A stretch of DNA of 8,546 bases, from contig URUI01000076.1 of assembly GCA_900551015.1 (NCBI GenBank), positions 1-8,546 on the forward strand, given 5' to 3'. This DNA comes from an uncultured Collinsella sp. Lineage in GTDB: Bacteria; Actinomycetota; Coriobacteriia; Coriobacteriales; Coriobacteriaceae. The translations under genes were made by a program, and so were the position numbers. The notes under the pieces are model-generated. The model was not told where the DNA came from. It saw only the letters and a list, made by a program, of their open reading frames with translations, and searched no databases. This document shows, piece by piece, positions 1-7,401 of this stretch (within the stretch, counting starts at the first letter, position 1; every line of letters begins with the position of its first letter).

Positions 1-93
1 GGACATTTTGCCCTCCAAACGGCACTACCGCCGGCTACATCCTGCAGATATGCTGAATCTAGCCGTATAGGCCCTATGAGAACGGGAGCAACC

Positions 94-1884
94 ATGGCAG
101 CCTTGTTCACGACCCCCAAACGCAATGACACTACCGCCGGAACCCATGTTGCCGAACCCGACGTTCGCCGTCGCATAGGACTCGCGCACAGCAGCTGGCG
201 CCGCGTGACGCGCCGCATCGTCGTAGGCGCCGTGTGCGCGCTCACGGTGAGCTCGCTGCTCATGCCGAGCGTCTCGCTCGCGGCGGAATGGGTCAAGGTC
301 GGCGAAACCAAATACAACGCCGGCACTGCGGCGGGCAACGAGACCGGCACCTGGTCGTGGGACGGCGCCGACGACTTGAAGCTCAACAACTATAACGGCG
401 GCGAGATCCAGGCCGCAGGCAAGCTCAACGTGAATTACTCGGGAAACAACATCGTCACTGCCGACTGGATCGAAGGCATCAAGGCTTCTCATGGCAAGAA
501 TGAGAACGCCGAGCTCAATATCCAAGGCGACGCGGGCAGCACGCTCAGCGTGACATCCACTGAGGACGCTATCCTCTCCACGGGTAATATCAACATCGAT
601 GGAGCCGGATCCGTCAACGCCACGAGCGCTGGGTTTGATGCCATCGACGCCGAGGGCGATCTCGCTATCAAAGGTTCGGGCAACGTCAACGCCACGGGCG
701 TATCGGATGGCATCAGGGCAAACGGCAATATCACGATTGACGACAGCGGGGCCGTCACCGCCAGGGCTACCAAGGACAAGGGTATCGGAACCGACAAGAA
801 CCTCACCATCAAGGGTGGCGGCACAGTCGAGGCAAGCTCAGCTGATGGTGAGGCCATTTGGAGCGGCGGCAACATCAATATCTCGGACGGCAGCCAGGTC
901 AAGGCGAGCTCCGAGAAAGACGCCGCCGTCGAGGCCAAGGGCAGCCTCGCAGCCACAAACGCCTCCCTCAACGCAAACGGTGTTGAATATGGCGTTTATG
1001 CCCACAAGGGCATCACACTCGATCATGCAAACGTAACAGTCCGCGCAAGTAAAGGCGGATACGGTGGCGCCATTGCCCTCTTCACCTACCAAGACGATAT
1101 CGTCGTCAAGAACGGCTCCACCGTGGACGCGTTTGCGGGAGGCGAGGTTTCGGCTGCATTCTCCACCAGAAACGATCGACCCAACGAGGAGGGTGGCCAC
1201 ATCTACATCAGCGACTCCGTTGTCAAGGCCATAGCCCGCTATGTCGAGAACGGCGACGGCCCCATCCCCTACAGCGAAAACCAAGATGGTGAGACGAGCC
1301 CCGAGCCCCAAGGCGAGAACATCGGCATCATCGCCCAGACCAGCGAGGGCGTCACACCCGCAGTCATCTCGATCATCCGCAGCAAGGTAACGGCCGAAGG
1401 AGATACAGCGGCAATCTTTGCCCGTGCCATGAGCGCTGACGGCAAGACAATCGGCACCATCAAGATTGAGAACGCCGCCATCCAGACGCCCGAAGGCGGC
1501 AAGGTCATTGACTATCGCAAGCTCCGTGACGGCATCTACGAGGCAGGCCAAGCCATCGGCACGAGCGACGCTGTGATCGACTCCCCCTATAACGAAGCTG
1601 TCGCCAAGAGCATGGTCATCGCACCTCCCGAGGTAGCCAAGCCGGAAGACCCCAAGCGCGACGAGACCAAGCCCGCAGAAAGCAAGCCCGCGGAGTCCAA
1701 GCAGAACCCCAAGCCTGAGGGCTCAAAGCCGACCAAGGCCGTTGCGGCTTCAATCACGAAAGCCAAGACTACCGGCGTGCTCGCGGCAACCGGCGACACC
1801 TCGGGTGTGGCCATCGTTGCAACCGTCCTTGCGGGAACAGCCGCTATCGCCGCAGGCACCATGGCGAGCCGCAAGCGCTCTTAG
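94..1884 (+). CDS. Secreted, sortase-anchored beta-helix surface protein (Cthe_2159-like carbohydrate-binding repeats)
   Basis: Predicted cell-wall-anchored surface protein of 596 residues. I chose ATG 94 because GGGAG sits 5 nt upstream (84-88); an in-frame ATG at 76 has no Shine-Dalgarno and adds six residues. A basic stretch (WRRVTRR) and a hydrophobic core at about 42-64 form a signal peptide, cleaved probably after SLAA (residue 64). The middle (about 158-320) is a ladder of roughly 23-residue repeats with alternating hydrophobic residues and patterns like NITIDDSG and NLTIKGGG. This resembles the Cthe_2159 carbohydrate-binding beta-helix family. A Pro/Lys/Glu-rich wall-spanning linker (about 515-550) precedes the sorting signal: LAATG (563-567), a hydrophobic segment and a basic RKRS tail. 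The LAxTG form is the type used by class E sortases of high-GC Gram-positives. No catalytic residues are apparent, so adhesion or glycan binding is inferred. The secretion and anchoring call is firm; the ligand is unknown. Confidence 0.85.
   Translation: MAALFTTPKRNDTTAGTHVAEPDVRRRIGLAHSSWRRVTRRIVVGAVCALTVSSLLMPSVSLAAEWVKVGETKYNAGTAAGNETGTWSWDGADDLKLNNYNGGEIQAAGKLNVNYSGNNIVTADWIEGIKASHGKNENAELNIQGDAGSTLSVTSTEDAILSTGNINIDGAGSVNATSAGFDAIDAEGDLAIKGSGNVNATGVSDGIRANGNITIDDSGAVTARATKDKGIGTDKNLTIKGGGTVEASSADGEAIWSGGNINISDGSQVKASSEKDAAVEAKGSLAATNASLNANGVEYGVYAHKGITLDHANVTVRASKGGYGGAIALFTYQDDIVVKNGSTVDAFAGGEVSAAFSTRNDRPNEEGGHIYISDSVVKAIARYVENGDGPIPYSENQDGETSPEPQGENIGIIAQTSEGVTPAVISIIRSKVTAEGDTAAIFARAMSADGKTIGTIKIENAAIQTPEGGKVIDYRKLRDGIYEAGQAIGTSDAVIDSPYNEAVAKSMVIAPPEVAKPEDPKRDETKPAESKPAESKQNPKPEGSKPTKAVAASITKAKTTGVLAATGDTSGVAIVATVLAGTAAIAAGTMASRKRS
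565..1050 (+). repeat. Degenerate beta-helix repeats within the surface protein
   Basis: About seven degenerate coils of 23-24 residues are visible. Each has a short polar turn (DAI, DGI, KGI, EAI, AAV, YGV), a strand with a glycine or aspartate turn (GNINIDG, GDLAIKG, GNITIDD, KNLTIKG, GNINISD), and a V-x-A strand (VNATS, VNATG, VTARA, VEASS, VKASS). The repetition is clear in protein but blurred in DNA. This points to old duplication under selection for the fold rather than recent slippage. Confidence 0.7.
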
Positions 1885-1941
1885 ACGCCTCTGCGCACAT
1901 GGCAGCTCCCGCGAAGGCCCCGAGTCCCAGCACCGTTTAAC

Positions 1942-1980
1942 AACGCCACCGCCGAGCTCCCCTCCGGCGGTGGCGTTTTC
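1942..1980 (+). terminator. Intrinsic terminator after the surface protein gene
   Basis: A perfect 13-bp GC-rich stem (1942-1954 with 1965-1977) closes a 10-nt loop, and the 3' arm runs into TTTTC. It lies 57 nt after the stop codon of the surface protein gene and separates that gene from the downstream esterase. Confidence 0.9.
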
Positions 1981-2091
1981 CATATGCGTCCGCAGGGTAT
2001 GCACGAGATTGTCTTTGGTCTAGCCCAACCTGCATGAGCCGGCGTGCGACAATGGGGGCCGTCGATATCACAACGCCGAGAGAAGCCTGCC

Positions 2092-2757
2092 TTGGAAGCG
2101 CATCATAAGCAGATAACCGTTCATTCGGAGCATACGGAAAGCGCGCCCGTCATCTACCTCCCCGTTGTCATGGACGACGGTAGTAAAGTCTACGAGTGCT
2201 GCCGAGAGCTCGACTGTCCGCCATTCACCCTCGTCGCCATTGGCGGGCTCGATTGGAATCGCGAGCTGAGCCCCTGGGCATGCGACGGAACCGTGCGCGA
2301 TGCCGAGCCTTTCGGCGGCCAAGCTGCCGGTTTTCTTGATGAGCTGCTGAATCAGATAATCCCCCAGGTCGAGTCGTCGCTTCCTCAGCCGCCCACCTGG
2401 CACGGCGTTGCTGGCTACTCGCTGGCAGGCCTCTTTTCGCTTTGGGCTCTCTGGCAAACCGACGCCTTTGACCGCGCTGCAAGCGCATCGGGGTCGCTGT
2501 GGTTTCCCGAATTTGTCGATCGCGCCAGCACGGCGCCATTTGCCGGCAGCCCGCAAGCCGTCTATCTGTCACTCGGCAAAAAGGAAACCAAGACGCCCAA
2601 CCGCATGATGCGGCACGTACTCGACGACACACGCGCGATGGAAGCGTTGCTCGTCGAGCGCGACATTCCAACAACGCTGGAGCTCAACCCCGGCAATCAC
2701 TTTGCCCAAACCGACTTGCGCATGGCCCGCGGCATCCACTGGATACTCACGCACTAA
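2092..2757 (+). CDS. Alpha/beta-hydrolase esterase (PF00756 / siderophore-esterase-like)
   Basis: Probable cytoplasmic serine hydrolase of 221 residues from TTG 2092. That codon has an AGAGAAG-type Shine-Dalgarno 6 nt upstream and starts just ahead of the conserved VIYLPVV strand. An in-frame GTG at 2044 would give 237 residues, but the added residues look unlike the family and its ribosome binding site is weak. The nucleophile elbow is GYSLAG with Ser110. The catalytic His is likely His203 in GNHF, and the acid is likely in the LGKKETKTPN segment (Glu165). The DWNRELSPW segment and the late KETKTPN are typical of Fes/IroE/YbbA-type esterases in the putative esterase family. No signal peptide is seen. 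No siderophore genes are nearby, so the substrate is unknown. It converges on the uracil permease, and its stop codon lies in the shared terminator. Confidence 0.8.
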   Translation: MEAHHKQITVHSEHTESAPVIYLPVVMDDGSKVYECCRELDCPPFTLVAIGGLDWNRELSPWACDGTVRDAEPFGGQAAGFLDELLNQIIPQVESSLPQPPTWHGVAGYSLAGLFSLWALWQTDAFDRAASASGSLWFPEFVDRASTAPFAGSPQAVYLSLGKKETKTPNRMMRHVLDDTRAMEALLVERDIPTTLELNPGNHFAQTDLRMARGIHWILTH

Positions 2758-2800
2758 AAATGGCTCCCACGCGTAGCTGCACGCATGGGAGCCATTTTTT
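2756..2800. terminator. Bidirectional intrinsic terminator between convergent genes
   Basis: A 19-nt inverted repeat (2756-2774 with 2781-2799) has a single C/A mismatch and a 6-nt loop. It is A-rich at the left and T-rich at the right, so it can end transcription from both sides. The left arm overlaps the TAA stop of the esterase. The stop of the uracil permease on the opposite strand is about 20 nt to the right. Confidence 0.92.
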
Positions 2801-2820
2801 AGATTTATCGATAGCCGGCC

Positions 2821-4155
2821 TTACTCGGCGGCCTCCTCGAGTTCAGAGACGTCGAACTCAAAGTCGTTGCCCGGTAGGATGGCATTGAGCACAATGCCCA
2901 CCAGCGAACCCACGGCAAGGCCCGAGAGCGAAATGGTCACGCCGCCCAGCTCCAGCACGATGGCACCGGCGGTACTGTAGGCAATGCCGAGCGAAAGCAC
3001 GAGCACCAGAGCCGCCACCAGCACGTTGCGGTTGTTCTGGAAATCAACCTGATTCTCGATGAGGTTACGGACGCCCACGGCGCTGATCATGCCGTAGAGC
3101 ACGAGCGACACGCCGCCGATTACACACGCTGGCATGGCGGCGATCACGGCAGCAAACTTGGGGCAGAACGAAAGCACGATGGCGCAGCAGGCGGCAATGC
3201 GAATCACGCGCGGGTCGAACACGCGCGTCAGGGCGAGCACGCCGGTGTTCTCGCCATACGTGGTGTTGGCCGGAGCGCCAAAGAGCGACGCCAGAATCGT
3301 GGCGAGACCATCGCCGAGCAGCGTGCGATGCAGGCCGGGATCGGCGATGTAGTTACGCTCGCAAGTGGAGCCGATAGCCGAGATATCACCGATATGCTCG
3401 ATCATGGTCGCGAAAGCCAGCGGCATGATGGTGATGATGGCCGTCGTGGCAAGACCGCTATCGAACTGCGGCCCAAAGAGTGCAAACACGGTGTTGTCCC
3501 ACACGATGGGCAGACCGACCCACGGAGCGGCGGCAACGCCCGAGAAATCAACCTCGCCGAGCGCAGTCGCAACGGCATAGCTCACCACAACGCCCAGCAA
3601 AATCGGCACGATCTTGATCATGCCGCGGCCCCAGATGTTGCAGATGACGATCACGGCCACAGCGATAACGGCGACAAGCCAGTTGGTCTGGCAGTTGGCA
3701 ATGGCAGAGCTCGCCAGGATCAGGCCGATGGAAATGACGATGGGACCGGTCACCACCGGCGGAAAGAAGCGCATGACACGCTTGGCGCCAAATGCGCGGA
3801 AGAGTGCCGCAAGTACCGGATAGAGTAGACCGGCGCAGGCAACGCCCAGGCAGGCGTAGGGCAAAAGCTCGGCCTCGCCGTTGGGTGCAATGGCGGCATA
3901 ACCCGCGATAAAAGCAAACGACGAGCCCAGAAACGCGGGCACCTTACCGCGCGATAGAAAATGAAACAGCAGCGTGCCGATGCCGGCGAACAGAAGCGTC
4001 GCCGAAACGGAAAGGCCGGTGAGCACAGGCACGAGCACCGTGGCTCCGAACATCGCAAACATGTGTTGCAAACCCAACACAAACATGCGCGGGCGGCCGA
4101 GCGACGATGCATCGTAGATGGCATCGGTGACGGCGGGCGTCGAGGATTGGGACAT
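2821..4155 (-). CDS. uraA: Uracil permease, NCS2 (nucleobase:cation symporter-2) family
   Basis: Inner-membrane symporter that imports uracil with a proton for pyrimidine salvage; 444 residues, normal for UraA/PyrP. Family signatures are all present: GLQHMFAMFGATVLVP near the N-terminus (28-43), PAFLGSSFAFI (73-83), the EHIGD motif (253-257), DPGLHR (272-277) and NTTYGEN (297-303). Glu253 and Glu302 match the substrate-binding glutamates Glu241 and Glu290 of E. coli UraA. The position of E. coli His245 is Asp257 here, as I recall from Gram-positive PyrP proteins. Many hydrophobic stretches fit the usual 14-helix fold. The start has AAAGGA 5 nt upstream. It lies downstream of the methionine synthase on the same strand with a 123-nt gap and probably has its own promoter. 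Uracil is the likeliest substrate; another pyrimidine or xanthine is possible but less likely. Confidence 0.93.
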   Translation of the reverse strand: MSQSSTPAVTDAIYDASSLGRPRMFVLGLQHMFAMFGATVLVPVLTGLSVSATLLFAGIGTLLFHFLSRGKVPAFLGSSFAFIAGYAAIAPNGEAELLPYACLGVACAGLLYPVLAALFRAFGAKRVMRFFPPVVTGPIVISIGLILASSAIANCQTNWLVAVIAVAVIVICNIWGRGMIKIVPILLGVVVSYAVATALGEVDFSGVAAAPWVGLPIVWDNTVFALFGPQFDSGLATTAIITIMPLAFATMIEHIGDISAIGSTCERNYIADPGLHRTLLGDGLATILASLFGAPANTTYGENTGVLALTRVFDPRVIRIAACCAIVLSFCPKFAAVIAAMPACVIGGVSLVLYGMISAVGVRNLIENQVDFQNNRNVLVAALVLVLSLGIAYSTAGAIVLELGGVTISLSGLAVGSLVGIVLNAILPGNDFEFDVSELEEAAE

Positions 4156-4185
4156 GGAAGTCCTTTCATGATGGAAGGGCGATCA

Positions 4186-4242
4186 GGCATATCGGATAAC
4201 CTGCCCGAACGATACGATCCGAACCATTGTACGTGATATGCC
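4186..4242. repeat. 8-bp inverted repeat flanking the permease promoter
   Basis: GGCATATC at 4186-4193 is matched by its exact reverse complement GATATGCC at 4235-4242, with 49 bp between centres. A smaller nested pair, GGAT 4194-4197 and ATCC 4217-4220, sits inside. If the -10 call is right, one arm lies upstream of it and the other in the leader, so this is more likely a pair of DNA half-sites than an RNA hairpin. No T-run follows. Confidence 0.35.
4226..4231 (-). promoter_or_regulatory. Candidate -10 box of the uracil permease promoter
   Basis: The minus strand reads TACAAT, one mismatch from TATAAT, about 70 nt ahead of the permease start. No good -35 is seen at 16-18 nt. The surrounding 11 nt (GTACAATGGTT on the minus strand) is identical to the one upstream of the HAD phosphatase gene, which supports a promoter reading. 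Confidence 0.4.
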
Positions 4243-4278
4243 ATGTCTCGCACGCGCCGTCACCTGCAAACGGTAGCG

Positions 4279-5412
4279 TTACTTCCAAACGCGCTCGGAA
4301 ATGCGCTTGACCAGCGCGATCTTTGCCCACTGTTCGTCCTCGGTCAGTTTGTTGCCAATCTCACAGCTGGCAAAGCCGCACTGGGGCGACAGGTACAGGT
4401 TCACGAGCGGCACATACTTTGCGGCCTCGTGAATACGTTCGACGATGGCATCCTCGTCCTCGAGCTCAGCGGCCTTGGTGGTCACCAGGCCCAGCACGAC
4501 CTTCTTGCCGGGAGCAACATACTTGAGCGGCTCAAAGCCACCGGCGCGCGGCGTATCGAACTCAAGGTAGAACGCGTCGACATCCTCGTGCGCAAACAGG
4601 TACGGTGCAATGGGATCGTAACCACCCTCGAAGGCATACGTGGAGTGATAGTTGCCGCGGCACACGTGCGTGTTGATGACCAGATCGTCGGGCTTGCCCT
4701 CGATGGCGGCGTTGTTGAGCGCCACGCCCAGCTCGCTTACCTTTTGCAGGTCGACCGGGCTCATGCCGGTCTTTGCCACGAAATCGGTGTCGCAGTAGAT
4801 ACCCCAAGTACAGTCATCAAACTGGATATTGCGGCAGCCTGCTGCGTACAGGTCGGCAATCACGGTGCGGTATGCTGCCGCGATGGCATCGGCGAGCTCT
4901 TCGTCGGTCTTGTAGACGGCGCGCAGACTCTCCTGCTGGCCATCGCAACGGTCGAGCGTGACTTCGGAGAACGTCTGGATCGGTGCCGGAATGGTTTGCC
5001 GTGCGACCTGGCCCTCCCCCTCAAGCGCCTTGACGAACTTAAAATGCTCGACGAACGGATGATTCTTGCCGCCAATGGGACCGGTTACCACGGCGGTGTC
5101 GGCGGTAGTCTCCTCATCGTGGAACATATAGCCTGTACGCGAGGTGCGGCGCTCAATGCCGTTAAGGCCCCACATAAAATCGAGGTGCCAGTAGCTGCGG
5201 CGGAACTCGCCATCGGTGATAACTTGCAGGCCGGCGGCCTTCTGCTTTGCCACCAAATCGCGAATGGCCTCGTCCTCGACGGCCTTAAGCCCCTCGGCAT
5301 CAAGCGTGCCTGCCGCATAGGCAGCGCGGGCATCCTTTACGGCCTGCGGACGAAGAAAGCTGCCGACGATATCAGCGCGAAACGGCGCGTTCGATTGAAT
5401 TGAAGTGCTCAT
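4279..5412 (-). CDS. Cobalamin-independent methionine synthase family protein (MetE C-terminal-like, YxjG/YxjH type)
   Basis: Predicted zinc-dependent methyltransferase of the cytoplasm that methylates homocysteine to methionine. It has 377 residues, the size of Bacillus YxjG/YxjH and about half of full MetE, so it has only the catalytic barrel. ATG 5412 is chosen because AAGGGAG lies 6 nt upstream; an in-frame ATG at 5430 lies before that site. All four MetE zinc ligands are identifiable: His249 and Cys251 in the THVCRGN motif, Glu284 in FYLEFD, and Cys345 in SPQCGF. The N-terminal ADIVGSFLRP and the ITDGEFRRSYWHLDF segment are also typical of the family. The methyl donor is not certain: single-barrel members may use methyl-folates or another donor such as a methyl-corrinoid protein. 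A LysR regulator gene lies just upstream on the same strand. No S-box or T-box is visible ahead of it. Confidence 0.9.
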   Translation of the reverse strand: MSTSIQSNAPFRADIVGSFLRPQAVKDARAAYAAGTLDAEGLKAVEDEAIRDLVAKQKAAGLQVITDGEFRRSYWHLDFMWGLNGIERRTSRTGYMFHDEETTADTAVVTGPIGGKNHPFVEHFKFVKALEGEGQVARQTIPAPIQTFSEVTLDRCDGQQESLRAVYKTDEELADAIAAAYRTVIADLYAAGCRNIQFDDCTWGIYCDTDFVAKTGMSPVDLQKVSELGVALNNAAIEGKPDDLVINTHVCRGNYHSTYAFEGGYDPIAPYLFAHEDVDAFYLEFDTPRAGGFEPLKYVAPGKKVVLGLVTTKAAELEDEDAIVERIHEAAKYVPLVNLYLSPQCGFASCEIGNKLTEDEQWAKIALVKRISERVWK

Positions 5413-5479
5413 AGATATCTCCCTTTGCATTGGTTGCTTTACTGGGACAGAGTATGAGCGCTTATATGGCCATCGTAAA

Positions 5480-5493
5480 ATATACGTTTATAT
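5480..5493. promoter_or_regulatory. Candidate operator upstream of the methionine synthase gene
   Basis: An AT-rich palindrome, ATATA-cgtt-TATAT, lies about 70 nt ahead of the methionine synthase start. On the minus strand it falls about 16-17 nt before a TATAAG that could be a -10 (5462-5467). It therefore covers the -35 position, where LysR-type activators often bind. Spacing of the outer T and A is T-N10-A rather than the textbook T-N11-A. Binding by the adjacent LysR protein is an inference. Confidence 0.3.
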
Positions 5494-5518
5494 AGGTTTG
5501 TTATTAGTTTTTTCTATA

Positions 5519-5566
5519 CTGAGCAACAGTGGAGCTCAGCCTCACATGGGTATCTCGAAGTGAGCT
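5519..5566 (-). other. Competing hairpins between the LysR and methionine synthase genes
   Basis: On the minus-strand transcript, CTGAGC (5539-5534) can pair with GCTCAG (5524-5519), closing a 9-nt loop. The overlapping TGAGCT (5538-5533) can instead pair with AGCTCA (5566-5561). A third pairing is CTCAC (5564-5560) with GTGAG (5545-5541). The first two are mutually exclusive. The downstream run is A-rich, not T-rich, so this is not a normal terminator. It may be a weak processing or attenuation structure, or chance. Confidence 0.25.
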
Positions 5567-6461
5567 AAATATGCTGACGAATCGCTTCGATATAGGCCTG
5601 CCCATAGCGCGTGAGCGTCGTATTTTTGCGCGTGATAATGCCGATCTCCATGTACTCGTCTACATCGAGCGGAATCGAGATAATACCGGGGCCGTTAAGC
5701 TCATGGCTGATCACGCCCGAACACACCGTGTAGCCGTTAAGGCCCATAGCTAGGTTGAACAGCGTCGCACGGTCGCGCACGCGGATATTCTTGCGGCGCT
5801 CAAAGGTCGAGGTCAGCTCCTCAGAATAATAAAACGAGTTATAGCTGCCCTGCTCATAGGACAGGAACGGGTAGTCTTCCAAGTCCTCGAGCGTCACACT
5901 CGAGCGGCCCGCCAGCGGATGGTCGGCGCACACGAAGACATGCGGCGTGGCGCAGAAGAGCCCTTCGAACACGAGCTCGTTGGCCGCCAACATGCGCTCG
6001 ATGACCTCGCGATTGTGCTCCGACAGATACAGGATGCCGAGCTCGCTTTTCATGTGCGCGACGTCCTCGATAATCTCGTGGGTTTGCTCCTCGCGCAGGG
6101 TAAAGTCGTAGCGCGCGGCATCGAACTCGCGGATCACGTCAACAAACGCGTTAACGGCAAAGGAATAATGCTGACAGCTCACACTAAAGTGCGGCACCTG
6201 CTCGGATGCGCCCTTGTACTTGCCCTCGAGCAGGTCGGCCTGGTCGAGTACCTGGCGCGCGTAGCCCAAGAAGGTCTCGCCTTCCTCGGACACAATGACG
6301 CCCTTGTTGGTGCGCTCAAAGATGCGCACGTCCATCTCGTTTTCGAGGTCGCGAATCGACGCGGTAATCGAAGGCTGCGACACAAAGAGTCGGCGCGAGG
6401 CCTCGGTGATGCTACCGCATTCGGCAACCTTGACAACATACCTGAGCTGCTGAAGCTTCAT
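5565..6461 (-). CDS. LysR-type transcriptional regulator
   Basis: DNA-binding transcription regulator of 298 residues, the standard LysR length. The N-terminal winged helix-turn-helix spans about 1-60. Its recognition region (about 17-40) contains GSITEASRRLFVSQPSITAS, the classic LysR pattern, followed by LENEMDVRIFER. Residues from about 90 to the end form the periplasmic-binding-protein-like effector domain. The start is fixed by an AGGGAGAAGG Shine-Dalgarno that begins within the TAG stop of the upstream HAD gene; only 10 nt separate the two, so they are very likely cotranscribed. Downstream on the same strand is the methionine synthase gene. By position this could be a MetR/MtaR-like regulator of methionine synthesis, but the effector cannot be read from the sequence. 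Confidence 0.92.
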   Translation of the reverse strand: MKLQQLRYVVKVAECGSITEASRRLFVSQPSITASIRDLENEMDVRIFERTNKGVIVSEEGETFLGYARQVLDQADLLEGKYKGASEQVPHFSVSCQHYSFAVNAFVDVIREFDAARYDFTLREEQTHEIIEDVAHMKSELGILYLSEHNREVIERMLAANELVFEGLFCATPHVFVCADHPLAGRSSVTLEDLEDYPFLSYEQGSYNSFYYSEELTSTFERRKNIRVRDRATLFNLAMGLNGYTVCSGVISHELNGPGIISIPLDVDEYMEIGIITRKNTTLTRYGQAYIEAIRQHI

Positions 6462-6471
6462 AGCCTTCTCC

Positions 6472-7380
6472 CTAGACGTTCGTGACGTCGAAACCCGTCG
6501 TGCTCATCTGACGCATAAACGACGGCATCTCCCCCGTCGCGGCGCAGGCGGCAATCTGATGCAGCGCTGCGCCAACCGCATCGTCTGCCGCAGCGCCGAT
6601 ATGCCAGCGTGCGGCAGCCGTGACGGCCTCGTTGGCATTGGCGACCGCAACGGAGTTGGGAACGGCATCGATCATGGGCAGGTCGTTATCGGAATCGCCA
6701 AATACGGCCACCTCGTCGGGCGTTAGGCCCAAAGCGCGCGCCAGCTCCAGCGCAGCGCAGCCCTTGTCCCAACCAGCCGGAAGGATGTCGAACAGGCGCA
6801 CACGGTTGTTGGGAAACACAAGCGAGAGCTCCGGCACCTCGGCGGCAACGCGCTCGCGTAGCTCCGCGAGCTCCTCACGCGAACGGGCGCTCCAGATATT
6901 CGCCTTGAACACCGGCGCATCATCGACGACAGGGCGGCACGGGGCCTCTTCGCCCTTGAGCCACGCATTGCCGCCCGATTCCATAGCGCGACGCACACGC
7001 TCGGCATCACGTGTCACGCAATAGGCATCGTTATCCCAAAAGTCATCACCTAAGCTGTAGACCTTCAGATAGGTATCGTCGGTTTCTTCTTCCAGATAGG
7101 CGGCTAAACGCATTAGTGCGTCGCTATCGGTCGCACGCGAGGCGACCGCCTCGCCGTCGACAAACATGACCTGGCCGTTACAGAATGCGCCGGTCGAATA
7201 GCACTCGGAACGATTTTTAAACATCCAGCCCATCGCAGACGGCTGACGACCCGAAACCGGACCAAAGTGCAGACCCGCCGCCTGCATGGCATGAATGCCC
7301 TCGATGGCATAGTCGCTGGCGCCGTCATGCCCGGCCGGAATCAGCGTATCGTCCATATCGGTCAGCACAAGTTTGATCAT
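6472..7380 (-). CDS. Cof-type HAD-superfamily phosphatase (subclass IIB)
   Basis: Cytoplasmic Mg-dependent phosphatase of 302 residues acting on small phosphorylated metabolites, often sugar phosphates or cofactor intermediates. All four HAD motifs are present. Motif I is DMDDT with Asp8 as nucleophile and Asp10 as acid/base. Motif II is SGR with Ser43. Motif III is Lys206 in GWDKG. Motif IV is GDSDND (228-233) binding Mg. The cap between motifs II and III (about 80-190) fits the C2B cap of the Cof family. ATG 7380 is preceded by a GGGGGA Shine-Dalgarno. It is the first gene of the leftward group and lies back to back with the TPP riboswitch. Some Cof proteins hydrolyse thiamine pyrimidine pyrophosphates, but this proximity is across divergent promoters, so a thiamine role is only a possibility. 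Confidence 0.92.
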   Translation of the reverse strand: MIKLVLTDMDDTLIPAGHDGASDYAIEGIHAMQAAGLHFGPVSGRQPSAMGWMFKNRSECYSTGAFCNGQVMFVDGEAVASRATDSDALMRLAAYLEEETDDTYLKVYSLGDDFWDNDAYCVTRDAERVRRAMESGGNAWLKGEEAPCRPVVDDAPVFKANIWSARSREELAELRERVAAEVPELSLVFPNNRVRLFDILPAGWDKGCAALELARALGLTPDEVAVFGDSDNDLPMIDAVPNSVAVANANEAVTAAARWHIGAAADDAVGAALHQIAACAATGEMPSFMRQMSTTGFDVTNV

Positions 7381-7401
7381 AGGGTCCCCCAGTCGTTTTC
7401 A

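Noticed and set aside
4156..4225. Riboswitch or PyrR attenuator in the uracil permease leader
   Set aside because: Only weak short stems and no terminator T-run are present, and no PyrR-loop sequence is seen.
4243..5403. Long open frame of 386 codons on the + strand opposite the methionine synthase
   Set aside because: It is antisense to a gene with all four zinc ligands, lacks recognisable motifs and arises from GC-rich codon bias.
5413..5564. SAM riboswitch or T-box upstream of the methionine synthase
   Set aside because: Neither the S-box core blocks nor a T-box sequence is present on the minus strand of this gap.
5919..6485. Open frame of 188 codons opposite the LysR gene
   Set aside because: It is antisense to a clear LysR protein, with no ribosome binding site or domain that I recognise.
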